NCBI GenBank assembly: GCA_964484135.1
Contig: CAZAEL010000007.1
Span: forward strand, 1-61,998
From: CAZAEL01 sp964484135
GTDB taxonomy: Bacteria > Elusimicrobiota > Elusimicrobia > FEN-1173
Length of the DNA: 61,998 bases
Direction: 5' to 3'
The position numbers and the translations under genes were made by a program. Below, one piece after another: positions 7,644 to 15,480 of this stretch (position 1 is its first letter; each line of letters opens with the position of its first letter). A model generated the notes under the pieces. It saw nothing but the letters and a program-made list of their open reading frames with translations. It made no database searches and was not told the DNA's origin.

Positions 7644-8542
7644 AGGGCCTGCGGCTCCTCGGCGGAACGGCGGTCCTGGGCGCGGCCCTTCTGGCGGCCG
7701 GTTGCGGGGGACGGGGGGATTCCCCGGACCCGCCGTCCCTCAGGCGGGCGAACCCCGCCCGCACCGCGCTCATGGACATCCGCGAGAGGCAGGCCAAAAG
7801 GAAGGGCAAGGCGTTTCGCCCGGCACAGACCTGGGCGCCCTTGGAGCGCATCTCGCCCCATTTGCAGAACGCGGTGATCGCCGCGGAGGACGGGGGTTTT
7901 TACCGGCACAACGGCGCGGAATGGGGGCTCATGCGGGAGGCGCTGATCTACGACCTGAAGGAACGGCGTTTGGCCCGCGGCGCCAGCACCATCACCCAGC
8001 AGTTGGCCAAAAATCTCTACTTGTCGCCCTCCAAGGACCCGCTGCGGAAGGTCCGGGAGCTATTGATCGCCTTCCGTCTCGAAAAGAACCTTTCCAAGCG
8101 GCGAATTTTGGAGCTTTATTTGAACGTGGTGGAATGGGGGGAGGGGATTTTCGGGGCCGAGGCCGCGGCGCGGGCTTACTTCGACAAATCCGCCGCGGAT
8201 CTGACGCTGGAGGAGGCGGTGGCCCTGGCCGCGGTCCTGCCCAGCCCCCGCCGGCACAGCCCCTTGGGCGGGTCCCGCTGGGTGGAAAGCCGCAGGGCCT
8301 GGGTGGAACGGCGCATGCGGGTCACGGGCCGCTGGCCCCAGGCGCCGGCCGAGGATGTTTTGACAAAGGAAGCGGGGGCGTCGGCTCCGCCGTCCGAAAC
8401 CTGGCCCATGTCCCCGCTGGCCGTTCCCGGGACGGAGGAACGCCTCCCGGAGGTTCCCGTTTCTTCCGCCGCGCCCGTCGGACTGACCTTGACGGAGGAT
8501 GAGCCTCCTCCTCCCCCGCCTGAAGAGGAAGAAGGGGAGTGA
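7640..8542 (+). CDS. mtgA: Monofunctional peptidoglycan glycosyltransferase (GT51), predicted lipoprotein
   Basis: A 300-residue GT51 glycosyltransferase that polymerises lipid II without a transpeptidase domain. Motifs are in order: AAEDGGFYRHNG with the catalytic Glu (~75), GASTITQQLAKNLY (~110), RKVRELL, and ILELYLNVVEWGEGIFG. Instead of the usual single transmembrane anchor the N-terminus is a signal sequence ending in LLAAGC, a lipobox with Cys22, followed by Gly-Gly. The C-terminus carries a ~70-residue disordered tail ending in a run of Pro then Glu. Start is the GTG overlapping the MFS stop. Confidence 0.85.
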   Translation: MKGLRLLGGTAVLGAALLAAGCGGRGDSPDPPSLRRANPARTALMDIRERQAKRKGKAFRPAQTWAPLERISPHLQNAVIAAEDGGFYRHNGAEWGLMREALIYDLKERRLARGASTITQQLAKNLYLSPSKDPLRKVRELLIAFRLEKNLSKRRILELYLNVVEWGEGIFGAEAAARAYFDKSAADLTLEEAVALAAVLPSPRRHSPLGGSRWVESRRAWVERRMRVTGRWPQAPAEDVLTKEAGASAPPSETWPMSPLAVPGTEERLPEVPVSSAAPVGLTLTEDEPPPPPPEEEEGE

Positions 8543-8612
8543 CTCCTGCGGTCGGATCGGACGTCGGGCCGGAAAAGGGGCGGAGGTTGGGGGCGGGAAA
8601 AAAGAATTTTTC

Positions 8613-9938
8613 CTACCAGGTGGTTTTGACTTCCCTCCAGGACACGCGCCGGGGGGTGCCGGCCTTGAGCCTGATGCCGCTGGCCACGTCGGAGTCGTAA
8701 TAAATGGTCACGGTGTTCATGGTGATGGTGCCGATCACGTCCACCACGCCCACGAACACGGTGCCGCCGCCCGCGTTGCTCATGTCCCCGCCGACGTAGA
8801 TGAACCCGTGGGCGGCCATGTTGTCAATGTCGTAACAGCAGTTGCCGGCCCCCACCGCGGCGACGTTGGAGGTCCAGGTGCCGGCCGCGCTGGCGTGCTG
8901 GTATTCGAGCGGGGCGCTGGCCGGGATGGTGGCGCCGAAGTTGTCGAAATCGTCGGCGTTGCAATCCAGGTCGTGCCCCGCGATGATCAGGGCGTTGAGT
9001 TGCAGGAAACATTTGCTGCTCATGACCGTCTCCTGCCCGGCGGCCCCGTCGATGTAGATGACGGAGGTGGAGTTGCGGAAGTAGTACGCGTTGGGCGGGT
9101 TGTTGCCCGATTTGTCGTCGAACTTGAGGCCCACGTTGCCGTTGTCCACGGTGCGGAAGTAGCCTGAGCCCGTGGGGGTGGCCACGGCCAGGGTGGACCC
9201 GCCGGCGTTGCGGGTGATCTGGCCCACGCCGTCGTCCACGGGCACGCGGGAGGCCTTGGCCACGGTTTTGTAATAGTCCAGGTCCACCTGGGGCGGATCG
9301 CCCAGGTCGTCGTCGAAGGCCCAGTATTCCTTGTCGTCCGTGTTGTTGGAGTTGTCCACCGTGTCGCGGCCCACGATCTGTCCCTTGGAGTACTTGCGGG
9401 GATAGTAGTCGCTGGGGGATTGGTTGATGGAGGTGTAGTTCACCACCGGGCCCCAGTGGATCTTCATGTTGGGGCGGTAGTCCATGCCGCCTTCCACCTG
9501 CAGGCCGGCGTCGATGGACGCCTTGGTGTACACCGCCTCGATGGCCCGCATCTCCTGGGTGGTGTTGTCCCGTCCCTTGGCCCGGATGGTCACCTCCCCG
9601 CTGTCCGGGCCCGAGGAGAACTTGATCTTGTACTTCCCGCCCTCCACGTCCTCGTATTCCACGTCGTCGTTGTAGCCCGCGATGGGGGTCCCCCCCTTGG
9701 CGTCGTTCCAGTGGTCGTCCGTCTCGGTCAGTTTCCAGATGCCGCGGTCCACGCCGGCCTCGGCCAGATGGAAGGCGTTGGTGGTCCGTTTCTGTTTGCT
9801 GGCCCAGCGGCCTTCCTGCCGCACGTAGTGCACGATCAACGGGGTGAAGATGGCGATGATCAGGAGCGCCACGATGGCGCCCACGATGATCTGGCCGGAG
9901 GGGCCGCGGACGGGACGGCGTCGGTCTTGAAAAAGCAT
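8613..9938 (-). CDS. PilX/GspK-like prepilin-type minor pseudopilin
   Basis: A 441-residue protein beginning with a short basic leader, then PSGQIIVGAIVALLI and one hydrophobic helix (~residues 16-40) ending in a HLAEAGVDRGIW segment, typical of PilX-N/GspK-type minor pilins. Cleavage after Gly15 would leave Gly, not Glu, at position +5; loss of Glu5 is typical of the tip pseudopilin GspK. The rest is a beta-rich extracellular region with a CC pair (~residue 370). A GAGG precedes the ATG. It is the third of three prepilin-like genes and was probably assembled by machinery encoded elsewhere. Confidence 0.75.
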   Translation of the reverse strand: MLFQDRRRPVRGPSGQIIVGAIVALLIIAIFTPLIVHYVRQEGRWASKQKRTTNAFHLAEAGVDRGIWKLTETDDHWNDAKGGTPIAGYNDDVEYEDVEGGKYKIKFSSGPDSGEVTIRAKGRDNTTQEMRAIEAVYTKASIDAGLQVEGGMDYRPNMKIHWGPVVNYTSINQSPSDYYPRKYSKGQIVGRDTVDNSNNTDDKEYWAFDDDLGDPPQVDLDYYKTVAKASRVPVDDGVGQITRNAGGSTLAVATPTGSGYFRTVDNGNVGLKFDDKSGNNPPNAYYFRNSTSVIYIDGAAGQETVMSSKCFLQLNALIIAGHDLDCNADDFDNFGATIPASAPLEYQHASAAGTWTSNVAAVGAGNCCYDIDNMAAHGFIYVGGDMSNAGGGTVFVGVVDVIGTITMNTVTIYYDSDVASGIRLKAGTPRRVSWREVKTTW

Positions 9939-9956
9939 GGCTGGGGACCTCTTTTC

Positions 9957-10460
9957 TTAATTGTTCATGACGCGGACTTTTTCCACGGCCATCTGCAGGG
10001 CCTTGGCCTTGCCCTGGTACACGTCTTTTTCGAACGTCACGGACACGGACATGATGGTGTCCTTGTCCGTCTCCGCGTACGTGAAGGCCATGTACCGGAG
10101 GTTGTCCGCGATCTTGCGGGGGTTTTCGGACCCCTCCTTCATGTAAATTTGACGGCCGGCCTGGTAGAAGGTGATGGACGAGGTGTCCACCGTGTTGAAG
10201 AACACCTTGGAGTAGGGCGGCTGGGAGCTGTCGTGGCGCGAGACCACGATGCTGGACGCCTCGGCCTGCCGGAGCTTCCGGTTCATCAAGTCCAGGGCGG
10301 CGCGGGCGTCCCGCTGGATCTCGGACCGGGCCATGCTCAGGCGGAAAAACTTGTACGTGTCGATCATGACCTTGGGCGCCAGGGAGAACACGATGCCCAG
10401 GATGGCGATGGTCACCATCAACTCCGCGAGGGTGAAGCCCCGCCGTCGTTCCGCCGCCAT
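9957..10460 (-). CDS. PilW/GspJ-like prepilin-type pseudopilin
   Basis: A 167-residue pseudopilin with a textbook prepilin signal: RRRGFTLAELMVTIAILGI, cut between Gly and Phe, with Glu at +5 and a hydrophobic helix that anchors and assembles the subunit. The remainder is a small globular domain (QRDARAALDLMNRKLRQA helix, then beta strands), like GspJ/PilW. Start: the ATG at 10475 is bypassed because GAGGAGG, overlapping that codon, is ideally placed for the ATG at 10460. It lies twenty bases behind the giant pseudopilin gene. Confidence 0.88.
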   Translation of the reverse strand: MAAERRRGFTLAELMVTIAILGIVFSLAPKVMIDTYKFFRLSMARSEIQRDARAALDLMNRKLRQAEASSIVVSRHDSSQPPYSKVFFNTVDTSSITFYQAGRQIYMKEGSENPRKIADNLRYMAFTYAETDKDTIMSVSVTFEKDVYQGKAKALQMAVEKVRVMNN

Positions 10461-10479
10461 TCTTTTCCTCCTCATGGGT

Positions 10480-13056
10480 TCACCAGCTCAGGTTCTGCCC
10501 GGTGGTGGTGTTGCCGGCGGTGACCACCACCCCCGTGCGGCTCCGGCGCGTGGTGGAGGGGGTTTGGCCGTTGAAGGTGGTGTACCAGCCGTACACGTTG
10601 TACGTGCCGGCGTGGACGTCCAGGCTGTAGGTGCCGTCCCCGCTGCTGGAGGCCATGTAGTACACGAGCCCGCCGGAACGCAGCGCGGTGTCCACGTCCG
10701 GCGGCGGGTCGGACACGGTGCCGGTGCTGGCGATGATCAGGACCCCGCCGGTGATGGCCTCTCCGTTGGCGGTGACGTTCCCCGTGATGGTGCCCAGGGC
10801 CGGACCGATGGTGAAGGTGGTGGTGGTCACGGTGCCGCCGCTGGTGACCGTGACCGTGGCGCTGGAGGGGGTGACCACTTCGCCGAACTCCCCGATGGGC
10901 GCGACGTAATAGGTCCCGGTGGCCACGCTCGCCTCGAAGTATCCATCCGCCTCGCTCAGCTCGTTGGCCACCTCCAGGGAGGTGGCGGTGTTGGTGATGC
11001 TCACGGGGATGCCGGGCAGGGCGTTGGTGCCGTCGGAGGTGACCTTGCCCCGGATTTTGCCGCCGCCGGAGAGCGTGAAGTTGACGCCGGACACGATCTG
11101 CCCCATGACCACCGTGACCGTGGCGCTGTCCTCCACGTAGCTGGAGTTGACGGAGTTGGGGTTGGCGGTGATGGTGGCGGCGCCGGCCGAGGTGGCCAGG
11201 CGGTAATAGCCCCCCGCGTCCGTGGTCACGCCGCCCGGGTTCACGGTGATCCCGGACAGGACCCCGCCCCCCACTTTGGTCACCTGGCCGCTCACGTACC
11301 CCAGCTCCGTGCTGGAGGTGAGGAAAATGTCCTGGGTCTGGCTGGTGCCGTTGCCGCCGACGGTGACGGAAAATTCATAGTACGACGTACCGGAGGAGGC
11401 CGCCACGGTCCAGGTCCCGGTGGCGATGGAGGGAAGGGTGTACTTGGCGTAGGGCGGGTTGAGGGAGGCGGTGCTGGCCTGAACCGTGCTGGAGAGGCCG
11501 TCCGTGGCGAAGACATAGGCGCCGTCCGCCGGGCTCCCGGCCGCGGGAGAGACCGAGGCGCTGGCGGAGTTCTTGGGCACCCATCCCAGGGGGTTCAGGA
11601 TGTCGAAGTCGCGGTCGTTGTCGCCCGAATCATAGGACGGGCCGTACGCCGGGTTGTACCCGCCGGTGCTGGAATACCGGTAAAATTGCTCGATGTCGTT
11701 CAGGCCCTGATTTTGGTCGATGGCGTTGGCCTCGTGCAGGGGGGGTTCCGCGTTGGAGCCGTTGCCTTCCCATCCCACCGTGTCCAGGACGGCGCCGTCC
11801 GAGACGCGGTAAAGCTGGAGGCTGCCGGCGCCCCAGTTGTTGTTGTCGTTGAAGGTCGTGATGATGTTGGGGTCGGCCACGCTGAAGCGGGGAGCGAAGG
11901 CCGTGTCGTTGGTGCCGGGATCCAGGTCCCAGACGGCGTCGGCGTTGAGCACCACCCCGGCGGCGTACACCGTGCCCGTGTTGGCGAACAAATAAAATTC
12001 ACGGGGACCGATGTCCGGCGTGGCGTAATCGATGGTGATGTTGACCGGCGACGCATCCACGCCCGTGACCCGCTGGAATTTCAGGCCCACGTCCGAGGCG
12101 GTCCAGGTCCAGGTGGTGGGGTTGTAGATTTCCACCCATTCCTGGTCGAAGCCCAGGGAGGTGGTGCTGCCCACCACCTGGGAGATGACCAGGTGGTCCA
12201 CCAGCCACACGGACCCCGTGACCGTGCCGCTGCTCTTTTTGGGCAAGGCGTCGCTGCCGGTGAAGTTCACCGTGGCCGGAGAGCTCGAGGTGGACACGAC
12301 CTGGTCGGTCTTGCTGATGGTGAAATAGGGGGTGGAGCTGGCCCGGACCGTCCAGGTTCCGGGAGACAGGTCGAAACTGTAGTTGCCGCTGGAATCGGTC
12401 TCATCGCGCCAGGAGGGGTTTTCCGCCACCTCCACCACGGCGTTGGCCAGGGACGCGCCCACGGTGGACCGCACCACGCCTTGGAAGGTCACGGTGGCCG
12501 CCCCCCGGTTGGGGTTTTCCCGCAGGTTTTCCAGCTTGAGCTGTTTCCATTCCGGACCTTCCCGCCACACCACCGTCACCTTGATCAACTTCAGGCCCGT
12601 GTCCGTGTCGTTCCAGTTGGCCAGCTCCAGCTGGTCGGAGCCGGCCTGTTTGCGCACCTTGCCCACGACCGCGTACCGGGTGAAGGGGATGCCGCCCACC
12701 GTGATGGTCTCCGCCGGGTAGTTGCCCGGGTCGGAGTCCACGTCCGGGTCCGGCTCGCTCACGGTCACGATGTTGCTGGACACCCGCAGGCGGTAGTAGG
12801 ACTTGTCCTTGAGGAATTCGATCTTTTCCTGGGCCAGGTTGGTGGCCAGGGACTTGGTCTTGGTGACCAGGATGCCCTTGGACATGCCCTTGAAGGCGGC
12901 CACCGCGGCCAGGAAACCCACGGACAGCAGCACCAGGGTGATGAGCAATTCCGCCTGGCTGAACCCCCGGCGGTTCAGGGCGAAGGGCCTTTCCTGCCCA
13001 GCGGGCGGAACGGAACGGCGCGGATGGACGGTTTTTTGAACCGCTGGTTTTATCAC
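10480..13056 (-). CDS. Giant PilV/GspI-like pseudopilin with lamin-tail-like and Ig-like domains
   Basis: An 858-residue protein. Residues 1-31 are a long basic leader ending RRG, followed by FSQAELLITLVLLSVGFLA (cleavage 31/32, Glu at +5): a class III prepilin signal. Residues ~60-185 look like a GspI/PilV globular part. Then come a carboxypeptidase-regulatory-like Ig domain (~187-250, with DSSGNYSF), a lamin-tail-like domain (~285-430: DQEWVEIYNPT, FYLFANTG, LQLYRVSDGAVLDTVGW), and three further regulatory-like Ig repeats (~585-640, 665-720, 755-850). Ordinary PilV/GspI proteins are 120-200 residues. The only plausible start is GTG at 13056, with no ribosome-binding site; the promoter places the first transcribed base on this codon. 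Confidence 0.85.
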   Translation of the reverse strand: MIKPAVQKTVHPRRSVPPAGQERPFALNRRGFSQAELLITLVLLSVGFLAAVAAFKGMSKGILVTKTKSLATNLAQEKIEFLKDKSYYRLRVSSNIVTVSEPDPDVDSDPGNYPAETITVGGIPFTRYAVVGKVRKQAGSDQLELANWNDTDTGLKLIKVTVVWREGPEWKQLKLENLRENPNRGAATVTFQGVVRSTVGASLANAVVEVAENPSWRDETDSSGNYSFDLSPGTWTVRASSTPYFTISKTDQVVSTSSSPATVNFTGSDALPKKSSGTVTGSVWLVDHLVISQVVGSTTSLGFDQEWVEIYNPTTWTWTASDVGLKFQRVTGVDASPVNITIDYATPDIGPREFYLFANTGTVYAAGVVLNADAVWDLDPGTNDTAFAPRFSVADPNIITTFNDNNNWGAGSLQLYRVSDGAVLDTVGWEGNGSNAEPPLHEANAIDQNQGLNDIEQFYRYSSTGGYNPAYGPSYDSGDNDRDFDILNPLGWVPKNSASASVSPAAGSPADGAYVFATDGLSSTVQASTASLNPPYAKYTLPSIATGTWTVAASSGTSYYEFSVTVGGNGTSQTQDIFLTSSTELGYVSGQVTKVGGGVLSGITVNPGGVTTDAGGYYRLATSAGAATITANPNSVNSSYVEDSATVTVVMGQIVSGVNFTLSGGGKIRGKVTSDGTNALPGIPVSITNTATSLEVANELSEADGYFEASVATGTYYVAPIGEFGEVVTPSSATVTVTSGGTVTTTTFTIGPALGTITGNVTANGEAITGGVLIIASTGTVSDPPPDVDTALRSGGLVYYMASSSGDGTYSLDVHAGTYNVYGWYTTFNGQTPSTTRRSRTGVVVTAGNTTTGQNLSW

Positions 13057-13062
13057 GATAAA

Positions 13063-13091
13063 AGTCTAGTCCCTCAAGAATGTATTGTCAA
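13063..13091 (-). promoter_or_regulatory. Promoter of the pseudopilin operon, leaderless
   Basis: On the minus strand a perfect TTGACA (13086-13091), a 17-base spacer and TAGACT (13063-13068). Only six bases separate the -10 from the GTG at 13056, so the expected +1 falls on the G of the start codon. A second weaker pair, TTGTCA (13148-13153) and TTAACA (13125-13130) with 17 bases between, lies upstream and could yield a leadered mRNA. Confidence 0.65.
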
Positions 13092-13167
13092 TAATGATAT
13101 TTAAAAAACGATATGTTTTGTATTTGTTAAGCAGTTTTACATTTATTTGACAAACCGATTTTTGGGG

Positions 13168-13183
13168 TGTGATTTTCATCACA
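13168..13183. promoter_or_regulatory. CRP-type palindrome
   Basis: TGTGATTTTCATCACA matches the full cAMP-CRP consensus half sites TGTGA and TCACA with a six-base spacer. It lies in the AT-rich 135-base gap between wecB and the pseudopilin operon, about 57 bases from the upstream predicted start and about 119 from the leaderless one. The palindrome is also a possible hairpin just beyond the wecB stop, but no T run follows. Confidence 0.55.
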
Positions 13184-13191
13184 AGCGTCCC

Positions 13192-14352
13192 TCAGCCGAA
13201 TTCCGCGGGCCGGGAAGACCGGAACCCGAAATGGTAACGCAGGGCTTCCACGGTGCGCTCCGCGGCCCGGCCGTCCCCGTACGGGTTGACCGCGTTGGCC
13301 ATGCGCCGGTGGAGACGGCGGTCCCGCCAGAGGCGCAGGACCCAGCGCCGGACCTCCGACGGGTCCGTGCCCACGACCCGGACCGTGCCCGCCCTGACCG
13401 CTTCCGGCCTTTCCGTCACGCGGCGCAGGACCAGCACCGGCTTTCCCAGGGAAGGCGCCTCTTCCTGGAGCCCCCCGGAGTCCGTCACCACGAAGCGGGC
13501 CTTTTCCAATATATAGAGGAAGGGGGCGTAGGCCAGGGGAGGCAGCAGGTGCACGTTGGCCACCCGGCCCAGGGCCCGCCGCACCGGCCCGGACACCCGG
13601 GGATTGGGGTGCACCGGATAGATGAAGCGGAGGCCGGGCTGGCGGCGGGTCATGCTCTTCACGCTTTCGCAGAAATCCGCCAAAGGTTTGCCGAAATTTT
13701 CCCGCCGGTGGGCCGTGACCAGGACGAAAGGGTCCTGGGCGAGGCGGCGGAGGTCCCGCGGCGGCGCCGGCCAAAGCCCTTTTTTGAGCCGGCGCGCGCC
13801 TTCACGGAGGGCGTCTATCCCCGTGTTGCCCGTGACGAAAACGCCGCGGGCGGGGATGTTCTCCCGCAGGAGGTTCCGCCGGGCCGAGGGGGTGGGCGCG
13901 AAGTGCAGGACGCAGAGGGCGTCCGCCAGGCGGCGGTTGATCTCCTCAGGAAAAGGGTTGTGGGCGTCGAAGGACCGCAGGCCCGCCTCCACGTGGGCCA
14001 CCGGGACCTTTTGGTAGAAGGCCGCCAGGGTCCCCATGAGCGTGGTGGTGGTGTCCCCGTGCACCAGCACCAGGTCCGGCCGCTCGCGCCGCAGCACGGG
14101 CTCCAGGCGTTTCAGGGCCAGCACCGACACCTCGGTCAGGGTCTGGCCCTCGCGCATGATGGCCAGGTCGTGGTGGGCGCGGAGCCCGAAGAGGGAGAGG
14201 ACCTGGTCCAGCATTTCCCGGTGCTGGGCCGTCACCGCCACGCGCGCCTCGAACTCCCGGGGCCGGTTTCGCAAGGCCAGCACCACGGGCGCCATCTTGA
14301 TGGCCTCCGGCCGCGTGCCGAAGACGCAGAGGATCTTCTTCCGTCGGCTCAC
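13192..14352 (-). CDS. wecB: UDP-N-acetylglucosamine 2-epimerase (non-hydrolysing)
   Basis: A 386-residue GT-B-fold enzyme that interconverts UDP-GlcNAc and UDP-ManNAc for surface polysaccharide synthesis. Diagnostic segments: CVFGTRPEAIKMAP at the N-terminus, HGDTTTT, VEAGLRS, PEEINRR, TAHRREN, DSGGLQEEAPSLGKP and NPYGDG. The start is GTG at 14352, whose GTGA overlaps the stop of the WecA-type gene, so the two are translationally coupled. Its product would feed ManNAc-containing glycans initiated by the neighbouring transferase. Confidence 0.95.
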   Translation of the reverse strand: MSRRKKILCVFGTRPEAIKMAPVVLALRNRPREFEARVAVTAQHREMLDQVLSLFGLRAHHDLAIMREGQTLTEVSVLALKRLEPVLRRERPDLVLVHGDTTTTLMGTLAAFYQKVPVAHVEAGLRSFDAHNPFPEEINRRLADALCVLHFAPTPSARRNLLRENIPARGVFVTGNTGIDALREGARRLKKGLWPAPPRDLRRLAQDPFVLVTAHRRENFGKPLADFCESVKSMTRRQPGLRFIYPVHPNPRVSGPVRRALGRVANVHLLPPLAYAPFLYILEKARFVVTDSGGLQEEAPSLGKPVLVLRRVTERPEAVRAGTVRVVGTDPSEVRRWVLRLWRDRRLHRRMANAVNPYGDGRAAERTVEALRYHFGFRSSRPAEFG

Positions 14353-15398
14353 ACCCGCCCCTTGAACAGCGTCAACAGGATGGTGGCCAGGGACAACAGC
14401 AGGGTCAGGACGTACATGAGCAAAACGATCTCCCGCTGGGTCCACCCCAGGGCCAGGAGCCGGTGGTGGAAATGGAGGCGGTCCGCCTGCATGAGCCCCT
14501 GGCCGCTGCGGAACCGGCGGAGCAGGGCGAAGGCCACGTCCAGCACGGGCAGGGCCACCACCAGGATGGGCAGAAGCAGGGCCAGCACCGCCGTGGTCTT
14601 GAGCGTCCCGATGACGCTGATGGCGCCCAGCATGAAGCCCAGGAACAACGCCCCGCCGTCGCCCATGAACACCCGGGCGGGAAAAAAGTTGTAGATCAAA
14701 AAGCCCAGGGCCGCGCCCAGCACCGCGGCCGAGAGCGCGGCGGCCAGTTTGAGCTGCTTGGAAAACAGGAGCACCCTGGTTTCGCCCTGGAGCACGCACA
14801 CCACCAAAAAGGTTCCGGACGCGATGGCCACGATGCCGGCGGCCAGGCCGTCCAACCCGTCCACCAGGTTCACGGCGTTCATGAACCCCAGCATCCACAG
14901 CAGGGTGAACACCTGGGAAAAGAGCAGGGGGAATTCCACGAAACCCAGGCCCGGCAGGGCCACGCCCGCGGCCCGGACCCCGTACACCATGGCCACGTAC
15001 GCGGCGATGATCTGGACCAAAAGTTTCGGCAGGGCCGGCACCGAACGCCGGTCGTCCCACATGCCCAGGACCAGAACCACGGCGGCGCCCACCAGGATGC
15101 CCATGAACTGCTGCTGCAGGCTCAGGACCCCCACCACGTCGCCGCCCTCCATGAGCTTGTGGCGGTAGGAGAGCAGGGTGCGGAAGCGGGGCGCCAGGCC
15201 CAACAGCACCCCCACGGCCATCATCACGCCCGCGAAAATCCCCAGCCCGCCCCACCGCGGCACGGGGACGGCGTGCACCTTGCGCGGGTCTGGTTGGTCC
15301 AGCACGCCGAAGCGTTCGGACAGCCAGATGGCCGCGGGAGTGAGGAGCGCGCTCCCGGCCAGGGCCGCGCAGAAGGAGATTAAGTAGATCTTGAGCAT
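14349..15398 (-). CDS. WecA/TagO-type UDP-GlcNAc:undecaprenyl-phosphate transferase
   Basis: A 349-residue polytopic membrane protein (~10-11 helices) of the MraY/WecA family, which loads the first sugar phosphate onto undecaprenyl phosphate. Motifs: VPRWGGLGIFAG early, GMWDDRR for the Asp-Asp pair, NLVDGLDGLAAG (~residue 150), FMGDGGALFLGF, and the cytoplasmic HFHHRL loop typical of the WecA/WbpL branch rather than MraY. The ATG at 15398 lacks a strong ribosome-binding site. It is coupled to wecB by a four-base overlap. Confidence 0.9.
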   Translation of the reverse strand: MLKIYLISFCAALAGSALLTPAAIWLSERFGVLDQPDPRKVHAVPVPRWGGLGIFAGVMMAVGVLLGLAPRFRTLLSYRHKLMEGGDVVGVLSLQQQFMGILVGAAVVLVLGMWDDRRSVPALPKLLVQIIAAYVAMVYGVRAAGVALPGLGFVEFPLLFSQVFTLLWMLGFMNAVNLVDGLDGLAAGIVAIASGTFLVVCVLQGETRVLLFSKQLKLAAALSAAVLGAALGFLIYNFFPARVFMGDGGALFLGFMLGAISVIGTLKTTAVLALLLPILVVALPVLDVAFALLRRFRSGQGLMQADRLHFHHRLLALGWTQREIVLLMYVLTLLLSLATILLTLFKGRV

Positions 15399-15410
15399 AA
15401 AAACGGATGA

Positions 15411-15479
15411 ACGTGCTGCCGTGCTTCTGTTCTGCCGTTAACGGTTTTCAACGGCAGCACCGCAGCACCGAAGCACGCT
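15411..15479. repeat. Imperfect inverted repeat of stuttered words after glyA
   Basis: Short related words (GTGCTGCCGTGCTTCTG, CTGCCGTTAACGG; opposite strand GTGCTTCGGTGCTGCGG, CTGCCGTTGAAAACC) face each other and can fold as a large imperfect hairpin. It starts two bases past the glyA stop and may act as its terminator or as an mRNA 3' end stabiliser. Similar word-stutter regions occur at 20614-20683 and 42551-42664. Confidence 0.6.
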
Positions 15480-15480
15480 C

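Noticed and set aside
10249..13104. 951-codon open frame on the plus strand opposite the giant pseudopilin
   Set aside because: Composition is Gly/Val/His/Arg-rich antisense sequence; the minus strand has prepilin signals and ribosome-binding sites.
12860..13150. Horizontally acquired island at the AT-rich gap before the pilus genes
   Set aside because: Only the 135-base intergenic part is AT-rich; the flanking genes have the same GC-biased codons as the rest, and no integrase, att-like repeat or IS end is seen.
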